Below are positions 33,267 to 44,188 of a stretch of 64,000 nt of DNA, piece after piece (position 1 is the first letter of the stretch; each line of letters starts with the position of its first letter). The stretch lies in NCBI GenBank assembly GCA_034509735.1, contig JACGWO010000003.1, forward strand, positions 8,060,001-8,124,000, given 5' to 3'. This stretch comes from Sesamum alatum (lineage: Eukaryota > Streptophyta > Magnoliopsida > Lamiales > Pedaliaceae). The notes beneath the pieces were generated by a model, which was not told where the DNA came from, ran no database searches, and was given only the letters and a program-made list of their open reading frames with translations. A program made the translations under genes and the position numbers.

Positions 33267-34100
33267 CTAGCTTGTTCTACTTCCTACTTTACTCCCACGT
33301 GCCACGTACCTGTCTCCAAAAGCAGTTTCCTGGAGCTCTTGTTCCCTTTGTCCCACGAATTCACGTAAGTAATCTCTTCGGATTAACTCCTCGACCTCAT
33401 TCTTCAAGTGGTGGCATTCCTCCGAGCTATGGTCTCGATCTAAATCCTCGTCGCTTGGCTGCATCGAGCGTTTGAGTTCGCGAGGTCCGGGGGGGGGGGG
33501 GGGGGAGAGGGGGTTGTATTGAGCCAGATTCCCCGGGGGCTCATGTCTACGTTCACGCTTACTTCCTTCTGTCCTAGGGAGACACCTTTCTCTTCCTCTG
33601 TGGCCCTCACGGCGGCTTGGGCAGATGCATCCTCCACCATCTGGTGAAGAGCCTCGAGAGTTACCTGAATAACTGGGGGTGGAGGTGGAGCCTTGACCTC
33701 TTCCTGGCTCTCCTCCTCCTGGGTGCGCTAGTGGATTCTCCAAGGCGCGGCCTTGCTTTTGCTGAGGTGGAGCCTCGACCTCTTCCTGCCTCTCCTCCTC
33801 CTGGGTGCGCTGGTGGATTCTCCAAGGCATGGCCTTGCTTCTGCTGAGGTGGAGCCTCGACCTCTTCCTGCCTTTCCTCCTGGGTGCGCTGGTGGATTCT
33901 CCAAGGAGCAGCCTTGCTCCTGCTGAGGTGGAGCCTCGACCACTTCCTGCCTCTCCTCCTCCTGGGTGCACTTGTGGACTCTCCAAGGGGTGGCCTTGGC
34001 CTTGCCTCTCCTCCTGCTGACCGTGTGCTTCCCTTCTTCTCCTGGATTCCTCTCGCCCCACGTTCGCGGTCCTCGCCCTCGAACGAGTATTCATCTTCAA
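33267..34100 (-). pseudogene. Gag remnant of LARD B (277-residue open frame)
   Basis: Open frame starting 'MKMNTRSRARTANV' just after the primer site, as in A. It passes through four Glu/Pro/Gln/Arg-rich repeats (33680-34010, ~82-bp units) and a homopolymer G run (33487-33505, coding poly-Pro) into 'ECHHLKNEVEELIRRDYLRE', similar to the C-terminal gag segment of plant gypsy elements. The repeats were read in three different frames along the copy, so the long frame is partly due to repeat composition. There is no CCHC knuckle or pol. Probably not a working gag; the residual open frame is longer than in A. Confidence 0.65.
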
Positions 34101-34135
34101 TGCCTAAACTAGGTTTCCCACAGACGGCGCCAAGC

Positions 34136-34504
34136 TGATGGTGTAAGATTCGGGAGGTTGTTGATCTAAGCACAGTGACTCGAAACGACGTCGCGAGTCA
34201 AATAACTCTTATAAACCCTTCCAAAAGTAAGAAAAGTAATTTTTATATAAATCAATATGAGATAGCTTTACAAAGGATTCCACCCCCTATTTATAGTAAA
34301 TTTCATGAGGTGAAAGTACAATATCGTCTCTCAATCGCCTTCAATCCAACGGCCGAGATTTAACTGCTAAGGGTGCCTTGGTAATTTGGCATCACCCCAC
34401 TAACCTACCTATAACTTCTACTAATAACTTCCACTACATGTCATTTTCGTAAATAATTGTACATTTGGGGGTATTTTGGTAATTCTAATTTCCTAGCACT
34501 ATCA
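34136..34504 (-). repeat. LARD B 5' LTR
   Basis: 369 bp with the TATA box on the minus strand at 34288-34295. Full-length relative to LARD A LTRs apart from small differences near its outer end. Confidence 0.92.
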
Positions 34505-34649
34505 ATTAGTTTTTTTTTTTTAAAAGAATTTTGCATGAAGATATTAAATAAGCCACGGATTTCTAATGAATGCATATCAGATGGATTTGAAAATTCATCA
34601 TTATGTTGCAAAATATGATTCAAAATGAGAATTCAAGAAATTTGTAATT
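34505..34649. mobile_element. Inverted-repeat element, outer right arm beyond LARD B
   Basis: Starts with the second 'attag' TSD and a poly-T run, then 'attaaataagccacggattt', which matches inverted the left-arm segment 'aggatttttggcttattta' near 29158. It is the continuation of the element at 29109-29930, displaced 4.57 kb by LARD B. The terminus lies near 34620. Confidence 0.7.
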
Positions 34650-37600
34650 TTTTTTTAAAGGTGAATTTCATAAATATATAAAAGAAGTATACATGAGACG
34701 TCAATATCCCAACTGAGCCAACTCCAATGAGCACATCAAGTTGCCCATGGAAATTTTCAAAGTTTAAATAACACAGAGTTTTGCAAATTCATCAGCAATC
34801 TATCACTAACAATCTAACCCTCACCTGGTCTAAAATCAATTCTAAGCCTCATGCGGAACCGGGTGGTTGTTCTGTTTTGTCAACAAATGATATACCAAAG
34901 ATGCCAACACTGTCCGAGCTGTTGCATTGAGGAGATGTTTCCTCCTCCACCTTTGATTAGCCAATTGAATAGCAAGATGCCAAGTGAACCTAGGCCATTT
35001 GAAATTATATGCACTGCCTAGCAAAGAAACACTGCAAGAAAAGATGATCATGAGTCTCCAAATGAGCCCCCACGCACAGCACACAGGCCCTCGAGGATAC
35101 TTGCAGCCAGGGTGTATTTGCAGTAGTGAGTCTCTCTAACACAACCAATCACAACACAGTTGTTTCTAGCAGTCCTAAAAGGCCCTTGTAGTAATGATGC
35201 CCAAGGAACCCGAACTCTATCTGGCTAGAACATCTTGTAAGCTTCTGCTATAGTGAAGTTGCTTAGTTGCCCTTTCCATCTAACCACATCAGTGCTCCCA
35301 AAGATGGGAGAGAACTCTTCCACAATCTCAACTAGTTCCAAGCTATTAACATGTGGCCAATTCTACTTCCCTTGCTGTAGCATCATAACAACTTTGGATT
35401 TGAGAGCGATGCTTGTTATCAAAGGAAGATCCAGATACCTATGTTAAAGAATTCCAATAGGGTGCCAAGGGTCTTCCCATAGGAGTATTTGTTGCCCATC
35501 ACCAGTTCTGTGGTCTGTCATTGGTTGCAAGTGATGCCTCAACTTCAGAAATTTCTTCCAGCATTAAGATCCCTTGTTAAAAGGACACTGTCTACACTGA
35601 TTTCCTCCTTAGCCTCTACTGCTCTGTCCACTGTAGCCACAAAGATTTTATCATATAATATGTATGATGATATCGCACAAGTATCTTAGCATTAGGGCCG
35701 GGTTAATGGCCCCTACTCTCTATCGGTCGAGCCTCCGTTCCTTTAGGAGGCAGACTTGTGCCCAAGAGACTTTGGCACAACCTTTGGTACCCCACCTTTT
35801 CACAAAAACTGTCCCCAAATGCTTTCAATATGTTGTGTCACCCCTTTAGGTAAAATAAATACATGTACCCAATAAAAATATATTGCTGTAAGCACAGATT
35901 TTATCAACTGAACTCTAGTTCCAAATGACGTGCTATTAGATCCCCATGAGGCAATCCTGTTCTCTAACTTACTAGTAAGCGGCTGACAGGTGTGTATAGT
36001 AAGTCTAGAAGAGGTAAAGGGAACTTCCAAGTACTTGACTGGAAGTTTGCCTTATTGCAAGTTCAACACACTGAGTAGGTCACGCTACAATGGGGTTGCT
36101 GCCTTAGCAACTAAGAGTTGGCTCTTACTGGGATTAGCCCTTAATCCTGAACTATGCAAACTCATCTAGCACTTCTATAAACACCAATGATGCCACCTTT
36201 GCTTTACAAAATATAAGAAGATCATCAAGAAAGCATAATAAAGTAAGAGAAATCTCCTTGCACCTCCAATGATATGAAAACCCCTCATTCTGAGCACCTT
36301 AGCCTTCGTTCTTAAGTGGAGGGCCTCCATAACCAAGACAAATAGGTAAGGGGACAGAGGATCCCTTTGCCTTAACCTACGAACCCCCTTAAGCTAACCA
36401 TGAACAACCCCATTGAGATAAATAGAATACCCTACAGTAGTTATTCATTCATGTATCCAGTCAATAAAAACTGGTGGAAAATTAAATAATTTAAGTACAA
36501 TCACCATATAGTCCCAATCAACCGAGTCAAAAGCTTTTCTCAGATCAACTTTAGTTGCACACCTAGGAGGAAGATGGCATGGATTGTATCTAGCAAATAA
36601 GCTCCTGGGCAATGAGGATATTATCACTTATCTTTCGCCCCGGAACAAAGGTATTTTGGGAGGGGTTATCATAAGCTCCAACACTCCTTTCATTCTCTGA
36701 ACTAAGATCTTGGTAATTCTCTTATAGACCACATTACAATAAGCAATTGGTCTATATTCAGCCACTGTGATAGAGAATTGCAGTTTAGGAATGAGAGGCA
36801 ACCTTGTGGCATTAAGTTGCTTTAATAGTTGCTTTTGGGAAAAGAATTCCTAAACAACCAGTATAATATCTGGCCCCACAACAGTCCAAGCCGCCTTGTA
36901 GAAAGCAACAGCGTAACCATCCGGGCCAGGGACCTTGTCATCCTTAATTGAGAACATAACTGCTTTACTTCAGCATCAGAAACTAGAACTAGCATAGCCT
37001 CTGCCTTCTGTTGCGTTACTCTTATATCTCACCCACCGGCCAAGGTGGCCCAGATCAATAATATGGGTCCTAGTACCTCCCATTAGCTGCTAGCAATAAT
37101 CAACAAACTTTTACATGACTGCTCCTTGTTATGTTTGTATGTGGAAAACCTTGCTTGCAACCCCCTAACTTTAACTTTCTGGAAGAACCACTTAGAACAG
37201 ACGTCCTCTTCCTTCAACCATGCCATCTTAGCCCTCTGCTTCAACATATTATGTTCCTATATAACAACCTTGAAGTCGATATCCCTACAACAATTCTCAA
37301 GAAGCAATAATAGAGAACCCTGCCTATACCTGTGCACCAAATATTGTGCTTGAGCAAGAAATGCGGCAGCCAACTTGGCATTGCTAGATAGATCCCCCTT
37401 ATCCCTCTGTTGCCTCCTAAAAATATCTTTAGTTTTTAGGCCAAGGAGTACATAGTCGTTCCGTGTATGTAATGTTGCCAAACCCCCTACAAAGGAGACA
37501 AAAAGCCTGGAGCTTTGGTGAGGAAGTTGTCAAAGCGAAAAAAATAGAGCCTTTCCTATGTTCAACAACTCCAGAATCCAACAACAAAGGAGAGTGATCA

Positions 37601-38091
37601 GACGTCCTTGGTGAGCTGCAAGTATAAAAGCAATTTGGCCAAGCTTCATTCAACAAGACCCTGTCAAATCTCTTCCACAAACTCCTCTTCCTCTGACTAC
37701 GGTTATGCCAAGAATACTAGGCTCCCTTCATAGGCAATGTACTAAGGCCAGCCTCAATAAGACACTGGGCAAACTCCGTCAGAGCCTGCCCTTGTTCCAC
37801 AGAAATTCCACATATCTCACTTGGATCTAACACTGTGTTGAAGTCACCCAACACTAGCCGAGGATCAGTATCAATGCCTTCAGCAATCCTGGTTAGCCCA
37901 GCCACAGCTGCCTACGCAACTGTGATTGAGAACTTGGTGCGCATTCGACAATTAGTCATCCATGCATGAATAAATTGCCTATGAGACTCCAGAACTTCCA
38001 CCTCCACTTCCAGGTCATCCCACAAAAAGCCACATTCTAGTAAACGGTCCTAAGTAATCAATGAACTAGTTGCATCTCAATGCCACTGCAT
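34650..38091 (-). pseudogene. LINE (L1-type) ORF2 relic
   Basis: Minus-strand non-LTR retrotransposon read in pieces with many stops. Endonuclease: 'LVLGDFNTVLDPSEICG' at about 37810-37860 and 'SDHSPLLLDSG' near 37570-37600. RT: 'KVDLRKAFDSVDWDYM' near 36505-36550, then degraded. RT downstream region 'GTRVQLIKSVLTAIYFYW' at about 35860-35910. Zinc-binding C-terminus 'RWRRKHLLNATARTVLASL' at about 34895-34950. The 3' end shows a short A tail in element sense (plus-strand T run near 34651). The 5' side is cut at 38091 by a hAT terminus. It is old and immobile. Confidence 0.88.
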
Positions 38092-41000
38092 TAGGGATGG
38101 CAACGAGTCGAGCTCGAGCGAGCTAGATCATTTTTCTCGAGCTCGAGTTTGAGCTTGTTCGTTTTTTTTTTTTTTTTTAATTCACATCTATATAATAATT
38201 TATTCTTAATCAACTACCAAACAAACAAGTTTTACCAAAATTCACAATACCAAATAGAAACCACAATATATAAAGATTAAATTTGCCTAAATATCAATCA
38301 ATCATTCAAATAAAAGTAAATTAGTTACATTGGTCAAAACTTAAAAGTCTTTCTAAACACATGTTTGTTCAAAAGTATAACAAGAGTCACTGAATTCCAC
38401 ATAACAAAGTTGTTCTTGTTTGGTATCGTCTCAAACCTACATAAAATAAATGAGAATAAACTAAATTAGAACCATATAACACGATTCAACCAATATGTAT
38501 GTAAGAAATCTTTGCAAGTGAATGAGAATAGCATCAGATTATCGATATGGTTTGCTAGAAAGTTAACAAACCCAACAAAAAAGAAAAGAAAGTTACCATG
38601 TAATTTGATATCAATACCAATTGAATTATCTAAACTCAAACCTCCAACATCCAACATCCAACATCCAATCTCAAACCTCAAATCCACCACATTAAGTCAT
38701 CTCTAACATGACATAATATGATGCAATTTAAAAGAAACAACTGAGATAATTTTCAGAAGTTGAGTTACATGAAGGTACCTTTAGCTCATCACCATCAAGA
38801 CTCAAGATGCAAATTTATATATATTGATTTTTTGTCGCTCTGCAAATCAATGAATAAAATTTAATACACTTATAATAAGTTAAAAACAATAGTGATATTT
38901 TCAAAACTTTTAAAATACAAAAGAACTTACCAAAGATTTTTTCTTCACTCCAAAACGTTTTCTCAGCCAATCTCCTCCGCACATCAACACTTGAACTGTG
39001 TCTGAAGTCAATGATGCGTAATATTTATATATGACTCTACTTCCCGCACTAAATGTAGCCTCAGAAGCAACAATGGTGATTGGGATACCTAGAAGATCTC
39101 TTGCCATTATGGATAAAATCTTATACTTCAAGGCCATGAACTCTCCATCATTCCAAAACATCAAAGTGTTTGCCATCATTCTTATCCTTCTCAAATATAT
39201 AACAATTTTCCTCAAGATATAAATCAAGTTCAGACTTTTGAGGCTGAATGGATTCCACTTACTTCAGATATTCAGCATACTCAGACCAACCACATTGAGT
39301 TTCAACATTTGTAAGATCTGGATTCAATAGTTTATTTCTTTGCCCTTCTCCAATTGACTCACCTTCAATGTTGGCAATAGCCACATACTCAGAATACAAC
39401 TCATATAATGTCTTTCGAACAATAAAAATTTCTGTCTCAACATTCTCTGAAGAATATAGTCTTGAAAAGCAGAATTCAAGTGCTCTCAACTTACACCTTG
39501 GATCCAAAACAGCTGCTATAGACATCAGCAAATTGGTCTCTCCCTAATATTTGTCAAACTTGACCTTCATTCTTGCAACCATGTCCCCAATGAGTATATC
39601 ATTCTCCAATGTCTTCTTATCTATCAAGACTTTTACTCTGCTCACCTCATTAAGAAACAAATTCGAAGTGGGATAATGACTTCCAGAAATAATGTGCGTA
39701 GCAGTCTTGAATAGCTCTAACACCAAGCAAACTTTCTCAGCTTTTGTCCAATTCTCTGCACTTGGAAAAATATCATAATGTGGCTCCCGATCAGCAAACC
39801 TTGGGAAGACATCTTTGAATTTGATTGCAGCAGCCAACATTTCATATGTTGAGTTCCACCTTGTCCGAAAGTTATCAACTAGATTCTTGTCTGGTAAATT
39901 CAATTGTTTCACTATCTAAGAGAATATTTTAAGTCTGGCATCAGATCATCGAACATACTCTACACTATCACGTATAACATCAATAATATTCTTAATATCA
40001 GAAAGTCCATCTTGAGCTATGAGATTAAGAATATGGGCACAACATCTTACATGGAATAATCTTCCCTCACAAAGCAGTCTCCTTTTATTTTTCACATAAA
40101 TCTTCAAATTGCCAATAGCTGAATCATTGGCAGAAGCATTATCCACAGATATGGTGTGGATCTTACTCTCAATGCCCAATCCTCCAAGCAGCGCCAAATA
40201 GCATTTGCAATTTCGAGACCTCGACGTGGAGGCAAAATGTGAACAAAGTTACGCACGCGCTTCTGTAATTGCCAGCTCTCATCAGTCCAATGCCCCGTTA
40301 TGACCATGTACTCGATCTTTTGGTTCTTTGATTTCCAACAGTCCGTTGTGAGGCTGATTTTGTTGACCTTTTTCAATAGACACTTCAGCTTTTTCTTTTC
40401 CAACTCATAAACGTTGATGCAACAAGCTTTTGCTGTGTTTCTTGTCATTCCACTTTGCAAATGCCGATGCAATTGAGTTGTTGCAACAGTCTTGCTTTTA
40501 GTATACATCCTCTTACAATGTATACAAGAGATCTTCATAACCCCATCTGCATCCTTCATTTTTATGAAATCTTGCGAAACTGTTGATTTTTTTTTACATT
40601 TGGGCTTTGATCCCAAAGTATTATCATCTTTAGTGGCCTCAACGTTCTCCTCTGGGCCAATAATCCTCTCTTCATTAGTAGCATTTGTTGTTTGTTCAAG
40701 TGTTTCCTCCTCGCTTTGCATTACTGGACTTATTGAATTGGCTGTAGAAAAAGAAATACTTGCTGAAATATTCATATGTAAACAAAACAATAAAACTATG
40801 CATTAATAGAAATACAACATTTATTAATAATTTCTGCACATACAACAAAAGAATAAAAATTTCTGCACCATAATAATAATTTCTGCATCATATAATAATT
40901 TTCTGCATCATACAAAACAATTTCTGCACCTATATCCGTCATATTCGTTTTTAGGATAGTATCATCAACATTTCATTGAAAACATAGTTAAGCAAGCAAA

Positions 41001-42150
41001 TAATTTAGGCCATAGAAACATTAATTCCAGATCAAAAAACTCACCTGAAAACAAAAAATCTATCTGCAATGTTTGTACTATTTCATAACTGATAAGATTA
41101 GGCTAGCCAGAAATGAATACCTCAAATCAAACTCACTAAACAAGGTTAACCCCAAAAATTAGACTTCAAGCAATAATTACAGAAAAGAACCAAGTCATTA
41201 TGGCAAACAAAAATACTATGCTGTAGCAAACATATACTAAATGAAGATAGTTAACATGATTATCACACACAAAATTGTTATCGTGAAGAGACTAAATTGT
41301 TTAAGACTCAAGTAGGATAACCAACTGGAGAGCAGCAAGAGCAAGAGAGAAGTAAGGGTTGTACCACACTGTTAGAACGAGATCATGTTGAAAAAGTAAA
41401 TAAATATATCTGAACTACTTATTATCATGCTAACAAGCAGAAATATGAGTTGTTTCGGATATGAGAGTTGAAGGAAAAAGATAATTAAATAGTAAAACAT
41501 GTACATAAACCAGATAAGAAGTTTGAAAAAGAATGCCTTGGTCAAAACTAAAGCTAAGAAAATTGATTGAGAGGCAGTAGTGTGAGAGAAGAATCACTAT
41601 TTTCAGCCATATTCAGCCACCATTTTCAATCACCATTTTTAGCCCTTTCAGCTCATTTTTAGCCATTTTTAGTCACAATTTTCAGCCATTTTCAGAATAT
41701 TAGGGAAGAACAAAAAGGTATGGGTTTCTCTACAAAATCGAGCAAGTAAATATTGTTTATGGGAAATGTACCTGAAAGTTGAGGACGGCGGTTGGAGACG
41801 CCGGTGATGTTGTCGGAGAAGGTGAGGCGAGTCCGCGACCGCGAGGGTTGAGGCGACGAAGGCGAGCTGACGAGGGTTCGTGAATCGTCATGTTGAGAAC
41901 TGAGGTGAGAATTGAGAAGAGAGAGCGGGCCTGATTCTATTTTGTTATAAGCAATATTAGTATATTTTTTAATTATTGATAAATTTTTTTAATAAAATTA
42001 TATTAATATAATTATAACAGTATATAATATGTATATATAAAAGCTAATTGTTAAGACTTGTCAATTTAAAAAAGTATCAGAAATTACAAATAAATATTAA
42101 AATATAACATAAATTTTATATATGTGTCATATTTAAAAAAATATTATAAT
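38092..42150 (-). mobile_element. hAT element, decayed, one terminus visible
   Basis: One terminus 'TAGGGATGGCAACGAGTCGA' at 38092, a hAT-type TIR, followed by CTCGAG-rich sub-terminal repeats. Transposase relic at 38910-40790 on the minus strand, with a probable 5' leader region to about 41930. The opposite TIR was not found before the trinucleotide repeat at 42151, so the right end is deleted or overwritten, and no TSD partner of 'cactgcat' (38084-38091) was seen. 40807-41930 holds no ORF and contains repeated 'tttctgcac' words (40830-40930) and 'ttttcagcca' words (41600-41690). Confidence 0.75.
38910..40790 (-). pseudogene. hAT transposase relic
   Basis: Broken into at least five frames. 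From the N-terminus (40790): a Ser/Thr/Glu-rich leader; BED-type zinc finger 'ISCIHCKRMYTKSK...LHRHL' (about 40450-40560); RNase-H-like core with 'SLTTDCWKS' and 'TISVDNASANDSA'; 'RCCAHILNLIAQDGL'; 'FRTRWNSTYEML'; and the C-terminal dimerisation segment '[18 protein letters not shown]' (about 39040-39100). Frameshift near 40190; stops at 39943, 39543 and 39258. This is the plant RICESLEEPER/DAYSLEEPER-like hAT type. Non-functional. Confidence 0.88.
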
Positions 42151-42156
42151 TATTAT

Positions 42157-42231
<75 letters not shown>

Positions 42232-42247
42232 GTTGTTGTTGTTATTA
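42151..42247. repeat. Trinucleotide microsatellite, self-complementary
   Basis: (ATA/TAA)n followed directly by (TAT/TTA)n with a short (TTG)n block, so the two halves can pair. It marks the junction between the hAT remains and the pararetrovirus locus. Confidence 0.93.
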
Positions 42248-42370
42248 TTATGCTAGTATTATTCAAAACCCAGAAGGAAATGTTAGAATAGACTTCATTA
42301 ATAATCAACCAAAATGTTTAAGAAGCAATTCTTCAAGGTATTCTACAGTATCATATTTTTCACCAGTTTA
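42248..42370 (+). pseudogene. Endogenous pararetrovirus fragment, inverted (movement-protein region)
   Basis: Nearly identical to the reverse complement of 47381-47505, which belongs to the movement-protein part of the same locus. It therefore lies in the opposite orientation to the RT fragment that starts at 42371. Only 123 bp remain. The join at about 42370 shares a short 'tttaaa'-type overlap, as in end joining. Confidence 0.85.
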
Positions 42371-42965
42371 AAGTGATCTTCAATGTTATTAGAGAAAACT
42401 AAGATGTCATCAATATAAACAATAATAAAGTTCGAGAATTGGTTAAAAATATCATTCATGATATTCTGGAATTCTGAAGGTGCATTTTTCAGAGCAAAAG
42501 GCATTACATTCCACTCATAATGGCCAAAAGGAACTGTAAATGCAATTTTATATCTATCTGATTCATTTATCTGGATCTGTCAATATCCTGATTTTAAATC
42601 AAATTTTGAAAAAATTATTGCCTTATGTAATCTATCTAAAAGGTCTTTCTTATTGGGGATTGGATACCTTATCCATTTTAAGACCTTATTGAGGGGCTTG
42701 TAATTTATAACAAGTCTAGGTCTCCCTCTTTCCTATTCTGCATGTTTATTAACATAAAAAGCAGTACATGACTAAGGTGATTTAGAGGATCTAATTAGTT
42801 TTTTTTATCTATTAATACCTTAATCTCTTCTTTGCATAACTCTAAATATTCGGAGTTCATTTGACAAGGTTTCGCCTTAGTGGGAATATTTTTCTCCAAA
42901 AATTCAGTTTCATGAGGGAGGCTTACAATATGTTTCTTTCTATGCCAAAATACATTAGGATGTTC
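42371..42965 (-). pseudogene. Endogenous pararetrovirus reverse transcriptase fragment
   Basis: Minus-strand frame with the RT fingers/palm of Caulimoviridae: 'RPRLVINYKPLNKV' (about 42675-42720), 'SKFDLKSGY' followed by a stop, 'FALKNAPSEFQ' (about 42460-42500) and the catalytic 'YIDDILVF' (Tyr-Ile-Asp-Asp at 42406-42417). At least two in-frame stops lie in the region. The C-terminal RT and RNase H are cut off by the inversion at 42370. In living viruses this enzyme copies pregenomic RNA to DNA; here it is a genomic relic. It is continued upstream in element sense at 44189 after a MITE insertion. Confidence 0.88.
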
Positions 42966-42973
42966 ATTACATG

Positions 42974-44180
42974 TAGAGATGGCAACGGGGCGGGTCTGGT
43001 ACGGGTCCGCCCGGACCCGAGACCCGCCCCGGTTAAATAATTTCAGCCCCATACCCCGCCCCGCCCCGCCATGATCAAACCCCGACTCTGCCCCGCCACC
43101 CCGACCCCGTCTCGCCCCGCCCCGCCCCGCCCCGAATTATCAATATGTTATTATGTTCATTTTTTCATTTCTTAAACACAAAAAATTAAAACATGCTTTC
43201 ATGCATAACATTCCTAAATTATTACAAACAAATAAAAATAAAAAATCCATCATAATAAAACGTACTCCATCAGTACTAAAATTCACAAGAACCGTTAAAT
43301 ATGTTAGTATTACATTGATGTAACTATCATTTTATATTGTTGAACAACATGGGTTAATCGGACCGTTAAAATTCAGATCAAACCGTTAATATGATCAAAC
43401 TTACAGAAAAATACATTTGATAAAGTTTAAACTTATTGGGTATACGGATGTTGAGATATCGTACTCGTAACAAAAGAGTAATCATTTAAGACGGTGTATC
43501 GTTGAATCAGACCATGTGATTTTAAATCGTACCGTGTAATATGATCTAATGGACACATACTTATATATATTAAAATTTAGTATGAATCGGGTGGCTGGAT
43601 TTTAAGATATCATAATTATTAATTAAACTTTTTGATGTCATTATATAATATAATATATATCTAAAATGAATTGTATAAGACAAATAATATGTTTATCTAA
43701 ATTATTAATCTTCTCTTCAAGTAATATCATTTTATAATTTACAATGAATTATATTATACAAAGAATACATTAAACTAATATTTTATTTTTTAATAAATAA
43801 TATCAATTTAGATTTAAATAACTTAATATAGACTATATATTTTTCAATTTAAAATTTAAAATAATCATTAAATTTCTTATCAACTAAATTTGTATTTTTT
43901 TATTTCTTATATAGAGTTGGGTACATTCAAAACTTATTTGGATTTATATATAATATTATAATTTTTTATTTATAATATATATTAGAAATATATAATAAAA
44001 TCGGGATGGGGTCGGTGCGAGCCTGGGGCGGGGTCAATGGGGCGGGGCGGGGCGGGGCGGGGACAGGACCCGTACCCCGCCCCGGACCCGGCCGGGACAG
44101 TTTTTTTTGCCCCAGACCCGCCCCATACGGGACGGGTTCGGGGCGGGTTTCCCGGGTCCGGGTTGAAATTGCCATCTCTA
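42974..44180. mobile_element. hAT MITE with GC-rich arms, 8-bp TSD
   Basis: TSD 'attacatg' at 42966-42973 and 44181-44188. Termini are perfect inverted repeats for 12 bases ('TAGAGATGGCAA' / 'TTGCCATCTCTA'), the hAT pattern. About 150 bp at each end is extremely G/C-rich (repeated 'ggggcgggg' or 'ccccgcccc'), and the 900-bp centre is AT-rich. The arms can pair over most of their length. No transposase. Inserted in the pararetrovirus RT-protease interval. Confidence 0.95.
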
Positions 44181-44188
44181 ATTACATG

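Larger units (their letters stand above)
29931..34504 (-). mobile_element. LARD B: reverse copy of the same element
   Basis: 4.57-kb relative of LARD A in opposite orientation, with TSD 'attag' (29926-29930 and 34505-34509). The 5' LTR is 34136-34504. The primer site at about 34117-34134 reads, in element sense, 'TTGGCGCCGTCTGTGGG', an Asp-type primer site common in plant gypsy elements. Gag remnant at 33267-34100; hairpin array at 31270-31892. A deletion with a short filler near 30238-30250 removed the start of the 3' LTR, the polypurine tract and ~400 bp of interior present in A at 20445-20843. B cannot be copied by normal reverse transcription. Confidence 0.92.
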
